Assembly: GCF_900105985.1 (NCBI RefSeq)
Contig: NZ_FNUB01000005.1
Coordinates: 3,286,001 to 3,350,000 of the forward strand
Length of the DNA stretch: 64,000 nucleotides
Origin: Tenacibaculum sp. MAR_2010_89
GTDB lineage: Bacteria > Bacteroidota > Bacteroidia > Flavobacteriales > Flavobacteriaceae
Direction of reading: 5' to 3'
Part shown: one piece after another, positions 45,565 to 53,680 of the stretch
How positions within the stretch are numbered: position 1 is the stretch's first letter
Layout of the letters: each line of letters starts with the position of its first letter
The notes under the pieces: generated by a model
The model's database searches: none
Told to the model about the DNA's origin: nothing
What the model saw: only the letters and a program-made list of their open reading frames with translations
Translations under genes and position numbers: made by a program

Positions 45565-46397
45565 CTCATTGTTAAACTAGTAACCTTTAAACTATTTTTT
45601 AGTTTTTGCGCAATTGAATTATCAAATGTTTTTTTACGGTAGTTCGTAACTGATGTTATACCAACAATGGCATTTGTTATAAAAACTTCGTCTGCTTTTT
45701 GAATTTCAAATGGAGAAATAGTAGTTTCTTCTATGGTAAAGTCAGGATGTTTAGTAACGATCTCTATTATTTTTTTTCTAATTACTCCTTTTATACAACC
45801 TTCAGTTAAAGCGGGTGTTTTGATAGTGTTCCCTTTAACTATAAATATATTTCCATTGGTAACCTCAACAACTCCTTTACGCTCATTTAATAAAATACAA
45901 TTGTCGAAATCATTTTCTTTTGCAAAAATTGAAGCCAAGGTATTTACCATTCTATTGGTTGTTTTTACCGTAGATAGTAATCCCGAATAGTTGTAAAAAT
46001 CTTTATATAAATCAATGGTATAGCTATCCTTTTCTTCTAAACTAATTGGCTTAACATCTATTAAATAATCAATTTCATTAGTTTTTGGAGTATACAAACC
46101 TCCATCTTTTCTAAAAACAGTTAACTTTACTCTACTACTAGTATTTTGAGTTATATTTTCCTTTACCGTTTTTAATATTTCATCTTGTAAAAACTCAAGA
46201 GTAAACTCCATAGGAATTTTCATACGTAACATTCTCATTGAAGCCATTAGCCTAAAATAGTGATCTTCAAAAAAAATAACTCTATTATTTTCAACCTTTA
46301 TCGTTTCAAAAACCCCATCTCCATATTTAAAAGCTCTGTTTTCATGAGATATTTGCAATTCTTTAGGTGATATAATTGTTCCGTTAAAGTTTACCAT
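45561..46397 (-). CDS. class IV aminotransferase (branched-chain aminotransferase / aminodeoxychorismate lyase-like)
   Basis: A 278-residue PLP enzyme of fold type IV. Motifs: NRAFKYGDGVFETIK at about 20-34, the PLP Lys in STVKTTNRMVN, the phosphate-binding EVTNGNIFIVKG and TPALTEGCIKGVIR, and NAIVGITSVTNYR near the end. The length and motifs fit 4-amino-4-deoxychorismate lyase (PabC, folate route) better than BCAT, but D-amino acid transaminase cannot be excluded. Confidence 0.88.
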   Translation of the reverse strand: MVNFNGTIISPKELQISHENRAFKYGDGVFETIKVENNRVIFFEDHYFRLMASMRMLRMKIPMEFTLEFLQDEILKTVKENITQNTSSRVKLTVFRKDGGLYTPKTNEIDYLIDVKPISLEEKDSYTIDLYKDFYNYSGLLSTVKTTNRMVNTLASIFAKENDFDNCILLNERKGVVEVTNGNIFIVKGNTIKTPALTEGCIKGVIRKKIIEIVTKHPDFTIEETTISPFEIQKADEVFITNAIVGITSVTNYRKKTFDNSIAQKLKNSLKVTSLTMS

Positions 46398-46448
46398 TAT
46401 ACTTATTTTTTACAAATGCAAACTTACTAATTTAAGTAAGTTTTATGC

Positions 46449-46483
46449 ATAAAAAAACTCGACAAATTGTCGAGTTTTTTTAA
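46449..46483 (-). terminator. terminator downstream of the START-like gene
   Basis: Near-perfect palindrome ACTCGACAA / TTGTCGAGT flanked by A and T runs, just after the stop of the minus-strand START-like gene; also usable in the other direction. Confidence 0.85.
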
Positions 46484-46495
46484 TGCTTTTTTCTA

Positions 46496-46879
46496 TTAAG
46501 CCCCAATAGTGTGTTTTAATTCTTCAATTTGGTTTGTCCACAACATTTTGGCCTCTTCCGCATCGTCTTCATCGTCGGCAAAATCAGTAACAAGCACGGC
46601 TACATCTTTAGTAATAGGATCGACTTGTATTTTAAACTCAAAATAACTTTCATCACCTTCACTTTCTGTCCACTTAAATTTTATGCGTTCGTCAGTTTTA
46701 CTGGCCATTATTTTAGCCTCTTCCTCAGAGTCATCCCAAATGAAGGTAATTAATTTACCTCTAGAATTCACTCTATCAGCAAACCATTCTTCTAATCCTG
46801 CTGGTGTTGCTAAATATTGATATAACATGCTTGGTGAAGCATGAATTGGAAACTCTAATTCAAATTTAACTTTACTCAT
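46496..46879 (-). CDS. START-like (SRPBCC) domain protein
   Basis: A 127-residue single-domain protein with the START/SRPBCC fold pattern: KVKFELEFPIHASPSMLYQY, PAGLEEWFADRVN, FIWDDSEEEAKIM and a last helix EEAKMLWTNQIEELKHTIGA. It is a widely conserved small cytoplasmic protein of Bacteroidota with unknown ligand, usually next to the class IV aminotransferase as here. Confidence 0.9.
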   Translation of the reverse strand: MSKVKFELEFPIHASPSMLYQYLATPAGLEEWFADRVNSRGKLITFIWDDSEEEAKIMASKTDERIKFKWTESEGDESYFEFKIQVDPITKDVAVLVTDFADDEDDAEEAKMLWTNQIEELKHTIGA

Positions 46880-46965
46880 TTATTTTTTTGTTTGTCCGCC
46901 AATATATACAAATATTTCTTTTAAAAAAAATTGTTTTTTTTTGTTGTGTGAAAGAAAAAAACTCC

Positions 46966-46973
46966 TATATTTG
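46966..46973 (+). promoter_or_regulatory. -7 promoter box of tRNA-Met
   Basis: TATATTTG, perfect TAnnTTTG, about 12 bp before the tRNA 5' end, with TTG-rich sequence about 20 bp further upstream. Confidence 0.7.
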
Positions 46974-46985
46974 CACCCGCAATCA

Positions 46986-47059
46986 GGCGAGGTAGCTCAG
47001 TTGGTTAGAGCGCAGGATTCATAACCCTGAGGTCGGCAGTTCAAATCTGCTCTTCGCTA
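46986..47059 (+). tRNA. tRNA-Met (anticodon CAT)
   Basis: A 74-nt cloverleaf without encoded CCA. Acceptor stem GGCGAGG / CTTCGCT with discriminator A; D arm GCTCAGTTGGTTAGAGC; anticodon loop TTCATAA; T arm GGCAG-TTCAAAT-CTGCT. The A31-C39 position next to the anticodon loop is unpaired. Elongator type, since the initiator C1-A72 feature is absent. A tyrosine recombinase gene lies 108 bp downstream. Confidence 0.95.
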
Positions 47060-47063
47060 CAGT

Positions 47064-47095
47064 TAAAAACCCCTTATTTTATAAGGGGTTTTTCG
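47064..47095 (+). terminator. terminator of tRNA-Met
   Basis: Arms AAAAACCCCTTAT / ATAAGGGGTTTTT immediately after the tRNA. Confidence 0.88.
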
Positions 47096-47166
47096 TTTTT
47101 TACAATCCTGCAAGATTTACATTTTAAACTGCCGTGACTAGAAACGGGACAAAATGTATTGTAAAA

Positions 47167-48396
47167 ATGAAAAAAATTATTTCACTTTCAAATGGTTGTT
47201 CAACAACTTACCCTACCCCTATTCCTAAAAATTGGAAAACTGGAGGTAAAGAAACACTTTTAAAAGAATGGGTTATTTACTATTATTTCTTTGATCCATT
47301 ATATAAAGAACAATATCCAAAAGGAAAAAGAATACGCATGAAAGGGATGAACGATTTCAAAACTTTAGGCGAACGAAGAGAAGCTACACAAATTTTAATT
47401 GACGGCTTAGTAAGTAAACTAGTAAACGAAAACTGGAATCCTATTACTAAAAAATATATGGAAGTTAAAAACTCCATTAATCAAAATAGCACGTTAATAG
47501 ATTCTTTAGAGTATTACCTAAAAATTAAAAAAATTTCTGATAGCTATAGAACCGACATTACTTCTATGGTTAAATTTTTAAAGGTTTCTATACATGCATT
47601 GCAGCTGCAATACAAATCTATAAGTCAAATAGCAAGAAAAGATATAAAAGCACTTCTAAGGCATCAGCAAGAAACCAGGAATATTTCAAACTATAAATAC
47701 AATAAGTATAAGGCTCAATTAAGTGCTTTATTTGGAGATATGATTGAAGATGAAGTTTTGGAACACAACCCTACTTATAAAATTAAAAAGCTAACAACCG
47801 ATAAACTATTACGTGAAATTTTATCTGAAGAAGACAGAAAACGAGTGCATTTTCATTTAAAATCTAAGTATTACACTTTTTGGCGCTTTATGATGATCTT
47901 TTACTCAAGCGGATCAAGAGTATCTGAAATACTTCAGATACAAGTAAAAGATGTGAACATAAATAAGCTTGAGTTTAAGGTTTTTATTAAAAAAGGACAA
48001 CAACATAAAGAAGTACTAAAACCCATAAATAAAAACTTTGCACACCTATGGATAGAGGTTATTAATGAACAAAAAGCAAATACAACCACCTTAAATCCTA
48101 ACGATTATTTATTTTCAAAAGGACTATCAAAAGGTAAAAATCCTATTAGGTACGAGCAAATTACCAGGCGTTGGAAAACCCACGTAAAAAACCAACTAAA
48201 TATAACAGCCGATTTTTACTCATTAAAACATTTATACGGTGATAAAATTTCTGAACAACTAGATATTGCACACGCTCAAAAACTAAACTCTCATACTTCT
48301 AGTAAAATGATGAAAGAACATTATGCAGTTAACGAAAAGCAACGTACCATTAATAGATTAAAAAATGTGGATGCTTCTTTTTATGAGGGAAAATAA
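47167..48396 (+). CDS. tyrosine recombinase (phage-type integrase) next to tRNA-Met
   Basis: A 409-residue site-specific recombinase when started at the ATG at 47167 (MKKIISLSNGCS); a GTG at 47134 would add 11 residues. SAM-like core-binding domain at about 110-210 (KKISDSYRTDITSMVKFLK), catalytic domain at about 220-400. The first catalytic Arg is in SSGSRVSEIL, the late His and Tyr in NSHTSSKMMKEHY. The central H-x-x-R box reads KHLYGDK, without the Arg. Orphan integrases of this type beside tRNA genes are common in Flavobacteriaceae. It probably marks the left edge of an integrated element running to the right. Confidence 0.88.
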   Translation: MKKIISLSNGCSTTYPTPIPKNWKTGGKETLLKEWVIYYYFFDPLYKEQYPKGKRIRMKGMNDFKTLGERREATQILIDGLVSKLVNENWNPITKKYMEVKNSINQNSTLIDSLEYYLKIKKISDSYRTDITSMVKFLKVSIHALQLQYKSISQIARKDIKALLRHQQETRNISNYKYNKYKAQLSALFGDMIEDEVLEHNPTYKIKKLTTDKLLREILSEEDRKRVHFHLKSKYYTFWRFMMIFYSSGSRVSEILQIQVKDVNINKLEFKVFIKKGQQHKEVLKPINKNFAHLWIEVINEQKANTTTLNPNDYLFSKGLSKGKNPIRYEQITRRWKTHVKNQLNITADFYSLKHLYGDKISEQLDIAHAQKLNSHTSSKMMKEHYAVNEKQRTINRLKNVDASFYEGK

Positions 48397-48527
48397 TCTA
48401 ATTAGTTTTATAATTCTGTGTGGTTAAATAATACTAAAATCTAGATAACTAACATGATTTAAAATGTTTTATATCAATGAATAAATTAGTATTTTTGAGA
48501 TATAGAAGTAAATACAGTTGTAACTAT

Positions 48528-48566
48528 AAGCTATATAAAGTTACCTAAGGTAACTTTATATAGCTT
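48528..48566. repeat. 39-bp perfect palindrome after the integrase gene
   Basis: Arms AAGCTATATAAAGTTACCT and its exact complement (19 bp each) around a single central A, followed on the plus strand by TTTTG. It starts 132 bp after the integrase stop and ends 25 bp before the next gene. It may act as a terminator for the integrase transcript or be a recombinase or replication site. Confidence 0.85.
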
Positions 48567-48590
48567 TTGTCCCACATTTGAAAAGACCTT

Positions 48591-49160
48591 ATGAGAAAAA
48601 AATTATATTTTGATGAAACTTTTAAAATAGGTCGTTCATTACATATTTTAATTAACAACGGAAAAATTCGCGAATACGAAGGTGCTGATTTTATGCCTTT
48701 AATTTTACACGGACAGCCACAACCTGAATTTAAAACATTTGAATTAAACTCTGATTTTAAATTAATTAAAGTCTCTAAATATGACCGAAAGAAACTAAAC
48801 ATAAAAGCGAATTATCAGGTTGATTGTCATTATTTAAGAGGTAAGTTTTTAAAAGATTCATACATAAAATTGAACGTGATTGAAAAATTCATAATAAACT
48901 ATTCCAAAAAGGAATCTATACTTCATAAAATGAATTTTAATCAAAAACTTATTTCTGTGTTAGCATTTGTAACTATTCCATTTTTATTTATGCTCGGTTG
49001 GAATCACTTCATGAATAAAGAATCTAATGATTCAAAAAGCCAAATTCCGAATCCAGATTCAAAAACAATAAACCAAGAAATAAAAACACCAATTATTAAA
49101 GTAGACAGCGTCTCAACCCAAACTATAAAATTAGACCTTGATTCTTTGTCAATTGAATAA
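48591..49160 (+). CDS. hypothetical membrane-anchored protein
   Basis: A 189-residue protein. A soluble N-terminal domain (1-105, KLYFDETFKIGRSLHILINN) is followed by one transmembrane helix at about 119-137 (LISVLAFVTIPFLFMLGW) and a Ser/Thr/Asp-rich tail facing the periplasm. No family recognised. It is next to the integrase, downstream of the palindrome, with the usual A/T-rich codon use, so it is probably cargo of the element. Confidence 0.65.
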   Translation: MRKKLYFDETFKIGRSLHILINNGKIREYEGADFMPLILHGQPQPEFKTFELNSDFKLIKVSKYDRKKLNIKANYQVDCHYLRGKFLKDSYIKLNVIEKFIINYSKKESILHKMNFNQKLISVLAFVTIPFLFMLGWNHFMNKESNDSKSQIPNPDSKTINQEIKTPIIKVDSVSTQTIKLDLDSLSIE

Positions 49161-49246
49161 CAAAACCAAACTAAGGACAACAATATGCATAGTGAATAGC
49201 TCACTGTAGAATGCTACGACTCCATGTACAGAGCGTTAAGGGAAAT

Positions 49247-49296
49247 CCCCAGTTTTTCTGAAAATATCTTTTATTATACTTTACAGAAAAAAGGGG
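49247..49296. terminator. inverted repeat between convergent genes (likely terminator)
   Basis: Arms CCCC-AGTTTTTCTG / CAGAAAAAA-GGGG separated by 23 bp, lying 9 bp beyond the stop of the minus-strand XRE gene and 86 bp beyond the plus-strand gene. Confidence 0.6.
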
Positions 49297-49305
49297 AGTA
49301 AATTA

Positions 49306-49599
49306 TTACTTAAGAGAAATAGAATCCAGTAAAACTGCTTTGACAGCATTATTTAATGAGGAAAAAGCTACTTTACTTTCATTTGGAATATCATCTTCTG
49401 TAATAGAAAAAAACAACAAATACGAAAGAGGAATAGATAATGCCTCACAAATACTATCAATGGTTCTTTTTTGAGGAAAAGAAATATTTTTTTCAATATT
49501 ACAAAGAGCATTAACCGAAATATTACACTTCTCAGCTAATAGTTTTTGGTTAATATTTTTTTCTTTTCTCAATTTTTTAATTGCTGTACCTAACTCCAT
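49306..49599 (-). CDS. XRE-family helix-turn-helix regulator
   Basis: A 97-residue protein when started at the ATG at 49599 (MELGTAIKKLRKEKNINQKL); longer starts give an unlikely hydrophobic extension. The HTH_3 domain covers 5-60 (NQKLLAEKCNISVNALCNIE, FPQKRTIDSICEALSIPLSYLL), with a 35-residue C-terminal tail. It sits 13 bp after a 56-codon ORF and 243 bp after the 269-residue gene on the same strand; the three could form one transcript. A regulator of the mobile element is the obvious role. Confidence 0.88.
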   Translation of the reverse strand: MELGTAIKKLRKEKNINQKLLAEKCNISVNALCNIEKNISFPQKRTIDSICEALSIPLSYLLFFSITEDDIPNESKVAFSSLNNAVKAVLLDSISLK

Positions 49600-49612
49600 A
49601 AACATTATATAA

Positions 49613-49783
49613 TTAGAAAAAACTATCCAAAATATCACTTATTTTCAAGGATTTTAAAAGTAGTGTTAAAACGCTATCTAAATCAAGTTCTTTCTCTTTT
49701 AACTTATTAATTATATCAACTTTATCATTTTCTGACAAGTTACATTCTTCAATTTTTGTTATTAAAATTTTTATATTTTTCAC
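49613..49783 (-). CDS. putative small protein upstream of the XRE gene
   Basis: A 56-residue ORF from GTG at 49783 to TAA at 49613 (MKNIKILITKIEECNLSEND ... ILDSFF). It is amphipathic and helical, with a Leu-rich C-terminal half (SVLTLLLKSLKISDILDSFF). Spacing of 13 bp to the XRE start and the lack of any other candidate in this gap support it. No homologue recognised. It could be a small partner of the XRE regulator. Confidence 0.4.
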   Translation of the reverse strand: MKNIKILITKIEECNLSENDKVDIINKLKEKELDLDSVLTLLLKSLKISDILDSFF

Positions 49784-49842
49784 TAAAAAAGCTTTTAAAA
49801 TTATATTTCATTTTTTTAAGCTTCTTTATAATTTTTATATTA

Positions 49843-50583
49843 TTAAGAAACTTTTTCGATTGAAAAATTTCTTAAAATATCTTCTTCATCTGTAAAAATA
49901 TAATATCGGAAAGATTTAATGAAAAATAGAAAATTACATTCTATAAAATCATAAACAGTTTTGATTTTTATCCGTATTCTTAATTTATTCTTTATTGTAT
50001 CAAATAGAGAAAATAAATTTTCGTCAAATTCAATATTAAAATAAGAATGTAAATTTTCTAAACTTTCCAGTCCAATAGAATATTTAGAAAATTTAATTTT
50101 ATTTACTAAATCGTAATAAAAAGCTTCAATTTTAAAATCATCTAGATCATTTTCAAGTAAACCTAAAACCTTTGATAATGCTTTAACTAATGAAGTTAGT
50201 GGAGTAACTTGTTCTTGTTCTTGTTCTTCCTTATCTTTTTCAAACTGAGAAAAGAAAAATTTAAGTTCATTTATACGTTCTAAACTATGTCTAGAAGTAT
50301 TATTATGGGTTGATCTATAAAGAAATTTTAATGATTTAATGAAGTGTTTTGATAAAAATTTGATTTGAGCATCAGACAAACCAAATAATAATATTTCGTC
50401 TACTTCATAACCTGCTTCAGATAAAACTTTTAAAATTTCTAATTTTTTAAGCCCTGTGCTTTTACAAAATGAATCAAGACATGTTCCTTGATTTACTTTA
50501 TCATGAAACCGATTAACGAAACTCTCAAAAAGATCAATTCGATTATTTTTTATAATTAAGTCACTCACTTTTATACTGTTCAT
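49843..50583 (-). CDS. hypothetical helical protein of the integrase-linked block
   Basis: A 246-residue protein when started at the ATG at 50583 (MNSIKVSDLIIKNNRIDLFE); the longer frame to 50652 would add a hydrophobic, unlikely N terminus that overlaps the promoter region. Mostly alpha-helical, with a Glu/Gln-rich low-complexity stretch (KDKEEQEQEQ) near 125-135 and a C-terminal half rich in aromatic residues (CNFLFFIKSFRYYIFTDEEDI). RteC-like proteins from Bacteroidota mobile elements have a comparable size and helical make-up, but I see no decisive motif. Confidence 0.65.
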   Translation of the reverse strand: MNSIKVSDLIIKNNRIDLFESFVNRFHDKVNQGTCLDSFCKSTGLKKLEILKVLSEAGYEVDEILLFGLSDAQIKFLSKHFIKSLKFLYRSTHNNTSRHSLERINELKFFFSQFEKDKEEQEQEQVTPLTSLVKALSKVLGLLENDLDDFKIEAFYYDLVNKIKFSKYSIGLESLENLHSYFNIEFDENLFSLFDTIKNKLRIRIKIKTVYDFIECNFLFFIKSFRYYIFTDEEDILRNFSIEKVS

Positions 50584-50788
50584 AATTTCTACAAATATAA
50601 AAAAAACAATAAAAAATACAAGTAAAAAATGTATTTTATATCTAAAAAACAATAAAACAGATTGATTTTTTAAACTTAAGATGTGTAAAAAAGTAGGGCT
50701 TTCCCTGAACTACACTAGGGATTTGTTTACAGCAAATAAATGCATTTCTTACATTTGTTACGAGTTTAAGAAAAAAATTAAGAAAGAA

Positions 50789-50875
50789 ATGAAGGTGCAT
50801 GTAGTTGATAATCATAAAGTAATTTACGAAGGCTTTAAGGCTATGTTAGAGGTGGAAGAGCTTAAACATTTCTAG
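50789..50875 (+). pseudogene. response-regulator N-terminal fragment
   Basis: Twenty-eight codons (MKVHVVDNHKVIYEGFKAML ... KHF) match the first strand and helix of a NarL-type receiver domain (IHVVDDHKVIYEGFKALL-like, with the second acidic residue changed to Asn), then stop. The rest of the receiver and all of the output domain are missing. The upstream 36 codons in the same frame look unrelated. A remnant left by deletion or recombination. Confidence 0.6.
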
Positions 50876-50897
50876 TACCTTTTAACACTCCCATATA

Positions 50898-50937
50898 GTT
50901 CGTTACGGAAAATAATCACGTATTTTCCGCAACGAAC
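50898..50937. repeat. 17-bp inverted repeat with 6-bp loop
   Basis: Arms GTTCGTTACGGAAAATA / TATTTTCCGCAACGAAC with one mismatch that becomes a G-U pair in minus-strand RNA. It lies 29 bp past the stop of the minus-strand NmrA gene. There is no T tail, so it may be a transcript-end stabiliser, a terminator without tail, or the trace of a small mobile element. Confidence 0.65.
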
Positions 50938-50965
50938 CTAAAGGTATTTTATCTACTAGTAACAG

Positions 50966-51803
50966 TTATTTCGTTAGAACTTGATTCCAAATTCCAGTTT
51001 TAGCGGTTTCTTGGGCATACTCATTAAATGTTGTTGCTTTTCTGCCTAAAACTCGTTCAATGTCATTAACCACTAACTGATTTTGTGGGTTAGTTAAAAC
51101 ATGCTTAAATAAATACTCTATTAACCAAACAACATTATCTGGTACTTCTTGTTGTTTCATACCTTCAACATACTGTTCTAATGTGATGTCATAAAAATGT
51201 AAACTTCTATCGCTAACCTTTGATATGATGTCAACAACATTCTTAAACGTAATTAATTCAGGCCCTGTTACCTCAATAATTTCACCATTATAAGAATCGT
51301 TAAGCAAAACGGTAGCAGCAACCTCAGCAATATCATTTACATCTACAAATGGTATTAAAACATCAGACATTGGTAATGCCACCTCACCAGACAAAATAGG
51401 CTCTAAAAAAAAAACTTTCACTCCAATTTTGATTAAACCAAGAGGCTCTAACTATGGTATAATCTATACCAGAATTAATTACAATTTTTTCGCAAGCTTC
51501 TGCTTCAGTTTCTCCTTTACCTGAAAGTAACACCATTTTTTTAACTCCTAATTCTTTAGCTAAATAGGTTACACTTTGTATAGCTTCTTTAGCTCCTGGA
51601 ACAGCTAAATCAGGATAATAACTAACATACATTTTTTCGACACCTGTTAAAGCCGCTACCCAAGTATCTTTATTATCCCAATCAAAACTTGGTGATGCTT
51701 TTCTTGCCCCTACTCTAGGTTCTATTCCTTTGTTTTTTAAATGTTGTACTACACGGCGACCCGTTTTTCCGGTTCCTCCAATAACTAAAATATTTGATTT
51801 CAT
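50966..51803 (-). pseudogene. NmrA-like NAD(P)-binding oxidoreductase, frameshifted in a 10-base A/T run
   Basis: The first frame (51803 to 51384) gives the Rossmann start NILVIGGTGKTGRRVVQHLK and runs to SWFNQNWSESFF; a second frame (to 50966) carries on with LEPILSGEVALPMSDVLIPF, VDVNDIAEVAATVLL, and the C-terminal NPQNQLVVNDIERVLGRKAT. Removing one base from the ten-A run at 51405-51414 (plus strand) gives one 278-residue NmrA/atypical SDR protein (ESFFLEPILSG). It ends a DUF5367-DUF1772-NmrA operon behind an AraC regulator. Homopolymer error or true frameshift. Confidence 0.9.
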
Positions 51804-51814
51804 AATGAATTGTT

Positions 51815-52300
51815 TTAATTTGTTTTGTGAATAAATGTTGCTATTAATACTAGGATGAATGAAATCATTCCAGAAATTGTTCTAATGTTATGGTAATGAT
51901 TCCAAGTACTTTCATAATAGCTTCTAAAGTTTTTTAATTCTAATAGGTTTAATTTGTTAATATTCAATCCGTCTAACTCATTATTTAAAGGAACATTTCC
52001 AAGAGCAGTAATGCCAAATGTGCCAATACAATAAATGATTGTTGATGCCAACACCAACCAAAACACTGTTTTAGTATTAAACTGTAAGTAGCTTGTTATA
52101 ATCAATACTATTAAGCTTCCAAAAAACAGTATAAAAAACGCTGGATTTAAGATTTCTCTATTAATATTCTGCATGGTTTCCAAGTAAGTAAAATCTCCTA
52201 CTTTTTTTGTTCCTAATATTACCGAGACCGACCAAGCAAAGAAAAGACCTGCAGAAAGTGCATTTAATAAAACTGTTATAAAAAGAGTTACGGTTTTCAT
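51815..52300 (-). CDS. DUF1772 (anthrone oxygenase-like) membrane protein
   Basis: A 161-residue membrane protein with four hydrophobic helices (about 4-27, 52-72, 78-102, 138-157). The pattern NALSAGLFFAWSVSVI, MQNINREILNPAFF and TALGNVPLNNELD is typical of DUF1772. Some relatives are anthrone oxygenases; here the substrate is unknown. Its start overlaps the upstream gene by 4 bp and the NmrA gene follows after 11 bp, suggesting a joint redox or detoxification function. Confidence 0.85.
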   Translation of the reverse strand: MKTVTLFITVLLNALSAGLFFAWSVSVILGTKKVGDFTYLETMQNINREILNPAFFILFFGSLIVLIITSYLQFNTKTVFWLVLASTIIYCIGTFGITALGNVPLNNELDGLNINKLNLLELKNFRSYYESTWNHYHNIRTISGMISFILVLIATFIHKTN

Positions 52301-52689
52301 GCTTTTTCTTGTTTAATTAAATAAGTTCCGAAATACAATACAATGAAGTAAAACTCAACCAAAATGGTAAAAAACATAGGGTCTCCAAAAAATTCTGAAT
52401 AACTACCGCCATTGGGAATTACAAATATTGGCACTGTTATTAATGTATCTAATATTGTTGCTACAAATACAAATGTTAGTGCCAATGTAGATGGTTTCAT
52501 ACTCCCTTTTTTATAGAATAAATAAGTTCCAAAACAAGCACTAGGAATAATGGCAAATACTAATACAATAGTAGCTTGTTGTTCAGGGTTTTCTAGAATG
52601 GGAATATAAAATGAAAGAAGGTAAAAGCTAACGCCAAAAACCCAAACGATACTGGCACATACAATGCTAAGTATTTTATTGTTGCTCAT
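52297..52689 (-). CDS. four-helix membrane protein (DUF5367-like)
   Basis: A 130-residue protein with four transmembrane helices (about 6-30, 38-55, 68-90, 104-124) and almost no loops. The pattern fits DUF5367. It overlaps the DUF1772 gene by 4 bp and begins 90 bp after the divergent-looking AraC gene on the same strand. No catalytic residues are visible. A membrane partner of DUF1772 is possible. Confidence 0.75.
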   Translation of the reverse strand: MSNNKILSIVCASIVWVFGVSFYLLSFYIPILENPEQQATIVLVFAIIPSACFGTYLFYKKGSMKPSTLALTFVFVATILDTLITVPIFVIPNGGSYSEFFGDPMFFTILVEFYFIVLYFGTYLIKQEKA

Positions 52690-52779
52690 AATTTTTGATA
52701 TTTAATTATGATGCAAATCTATAGCCATTGCAAAACAGCGACTTATTCAGAAAGAATTATGATTTATTCGAAAAGAATC

Positions 52780-53634
52780 TTATACTTGACTTGGCCTGTA
52801 TCCAAATTTTTTTTCAAAAGCATTCGAAAAAGAGCCTAAACTATCATAACCAACTGCCCAAGCAGCTTCTTGAATAGTTTTTTGTTCATTTTTAATTAAG
52901 CTGTAAGCTTTCTTTAATCGTTCGTTTTGTAAGTATTTAAAAACCGGAACACCAAACTGCGCTTTGAATTCTATTTTAAGTTTATTAGTATTGGTTCCTA
53001 TTTTATGTGCTAATTCAGTTAAAGATGGTGGATTTTCTAAATCAGACAACAGTATTTCTTGAGCATGGTTTATTTTTTTAAGCAGTGAAGTATTTATTTC
53101 AGTAGCCTTTTGAAAAGCCAACTCTCCAAAATAATGAGAAAGTAGAGCGCTCATATGACTTTTATAGAACATCATTTTAAGATTTCCTTCATATTTATTA
53201 TTAAAGAATTGTTCAACTAACAAAAACATTTCTGGAGTCATATTAAACACGGGGCCTTCAACATAATGATCTTTGGGATGAACAAGCTGGTACAAAAACT
53301 GCTCTAAAAACTGACCTTCTCCATTGGGTAATTTATCTAAATTTTTAATTGTTGTTGTAATTACCAAACATTGCAAAGGTTTTTGAGCAGATACATGATG
53401 CTCAAACTCTACTTTTTTATCAGCATAAAATGACAAAATCATTCCCTTAGTATGATGAAACTCTTTGGTTTTTCCATCGTATTTAACTTTCAAACTAACA
53501 TCTCCTGCTCCATAAAAAGCAATAGCAATAACTGGTTCGTCAAAGAAACAAGAATCGATCAAACTATTTTTATTAGTAGAAGCTTCTTCTAATAATATTG
53601 TACAATCATTTATGTCTATAATTTCACGATTCAT
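52780..53634 (-). CDS. AraC-family transcriptional regulator
   Basis: A 284-residue regulator. An N-terminal cupin-like ligand domain (about 15-150) is followed by two helix-turn-helix motifs at about 190-282: ENPPSLTELAHKIGTNTNKL and KTIQEAAWAVGYDSLGSFSN, ending in FEKKFGYRPSQ. It heads the DUF5367-DUF1772-NmrA group on the same strand and is probably its activator. Confidence 0.92.
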   Translation of the reverse strand: MNREIIDINDCTILLEEASTNKNSLIDSCFFDEPVIAIAFYGAGDVSLKVKYDGKTKEFHHTKGMILSFYADKKVEFEHHVSAQKPLQCLVITTTIKNLDKLPNGEGQFLEQFLYQLVHPKDHYVEGPVFNMTPEMFLLVEQFFNNKYEGNLKMMFYKSHMSALLSHYFGELAFQKATEINTSLLKKINHAQEILLSDLENPPSLTELAHKIGTNTNKLKIEFKAQFGVPVFKYLQNERLKKAYSLIKNEQKTIQEAAWAVGYDSLGSFSNAFEKKFGYRPSQV

Positions 53635-53680
53635 TCCTTTATTTGCCTTTATTAGATTTTAGTTATTGTAGTTTTCAATT

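Noticed and set aside
48545..48802. 85-codon minus-strand ORF overlapping the 48591 gene
   Set aside because: It starts inside the palindrome and runs antisense to a gene with a better protein pattern.
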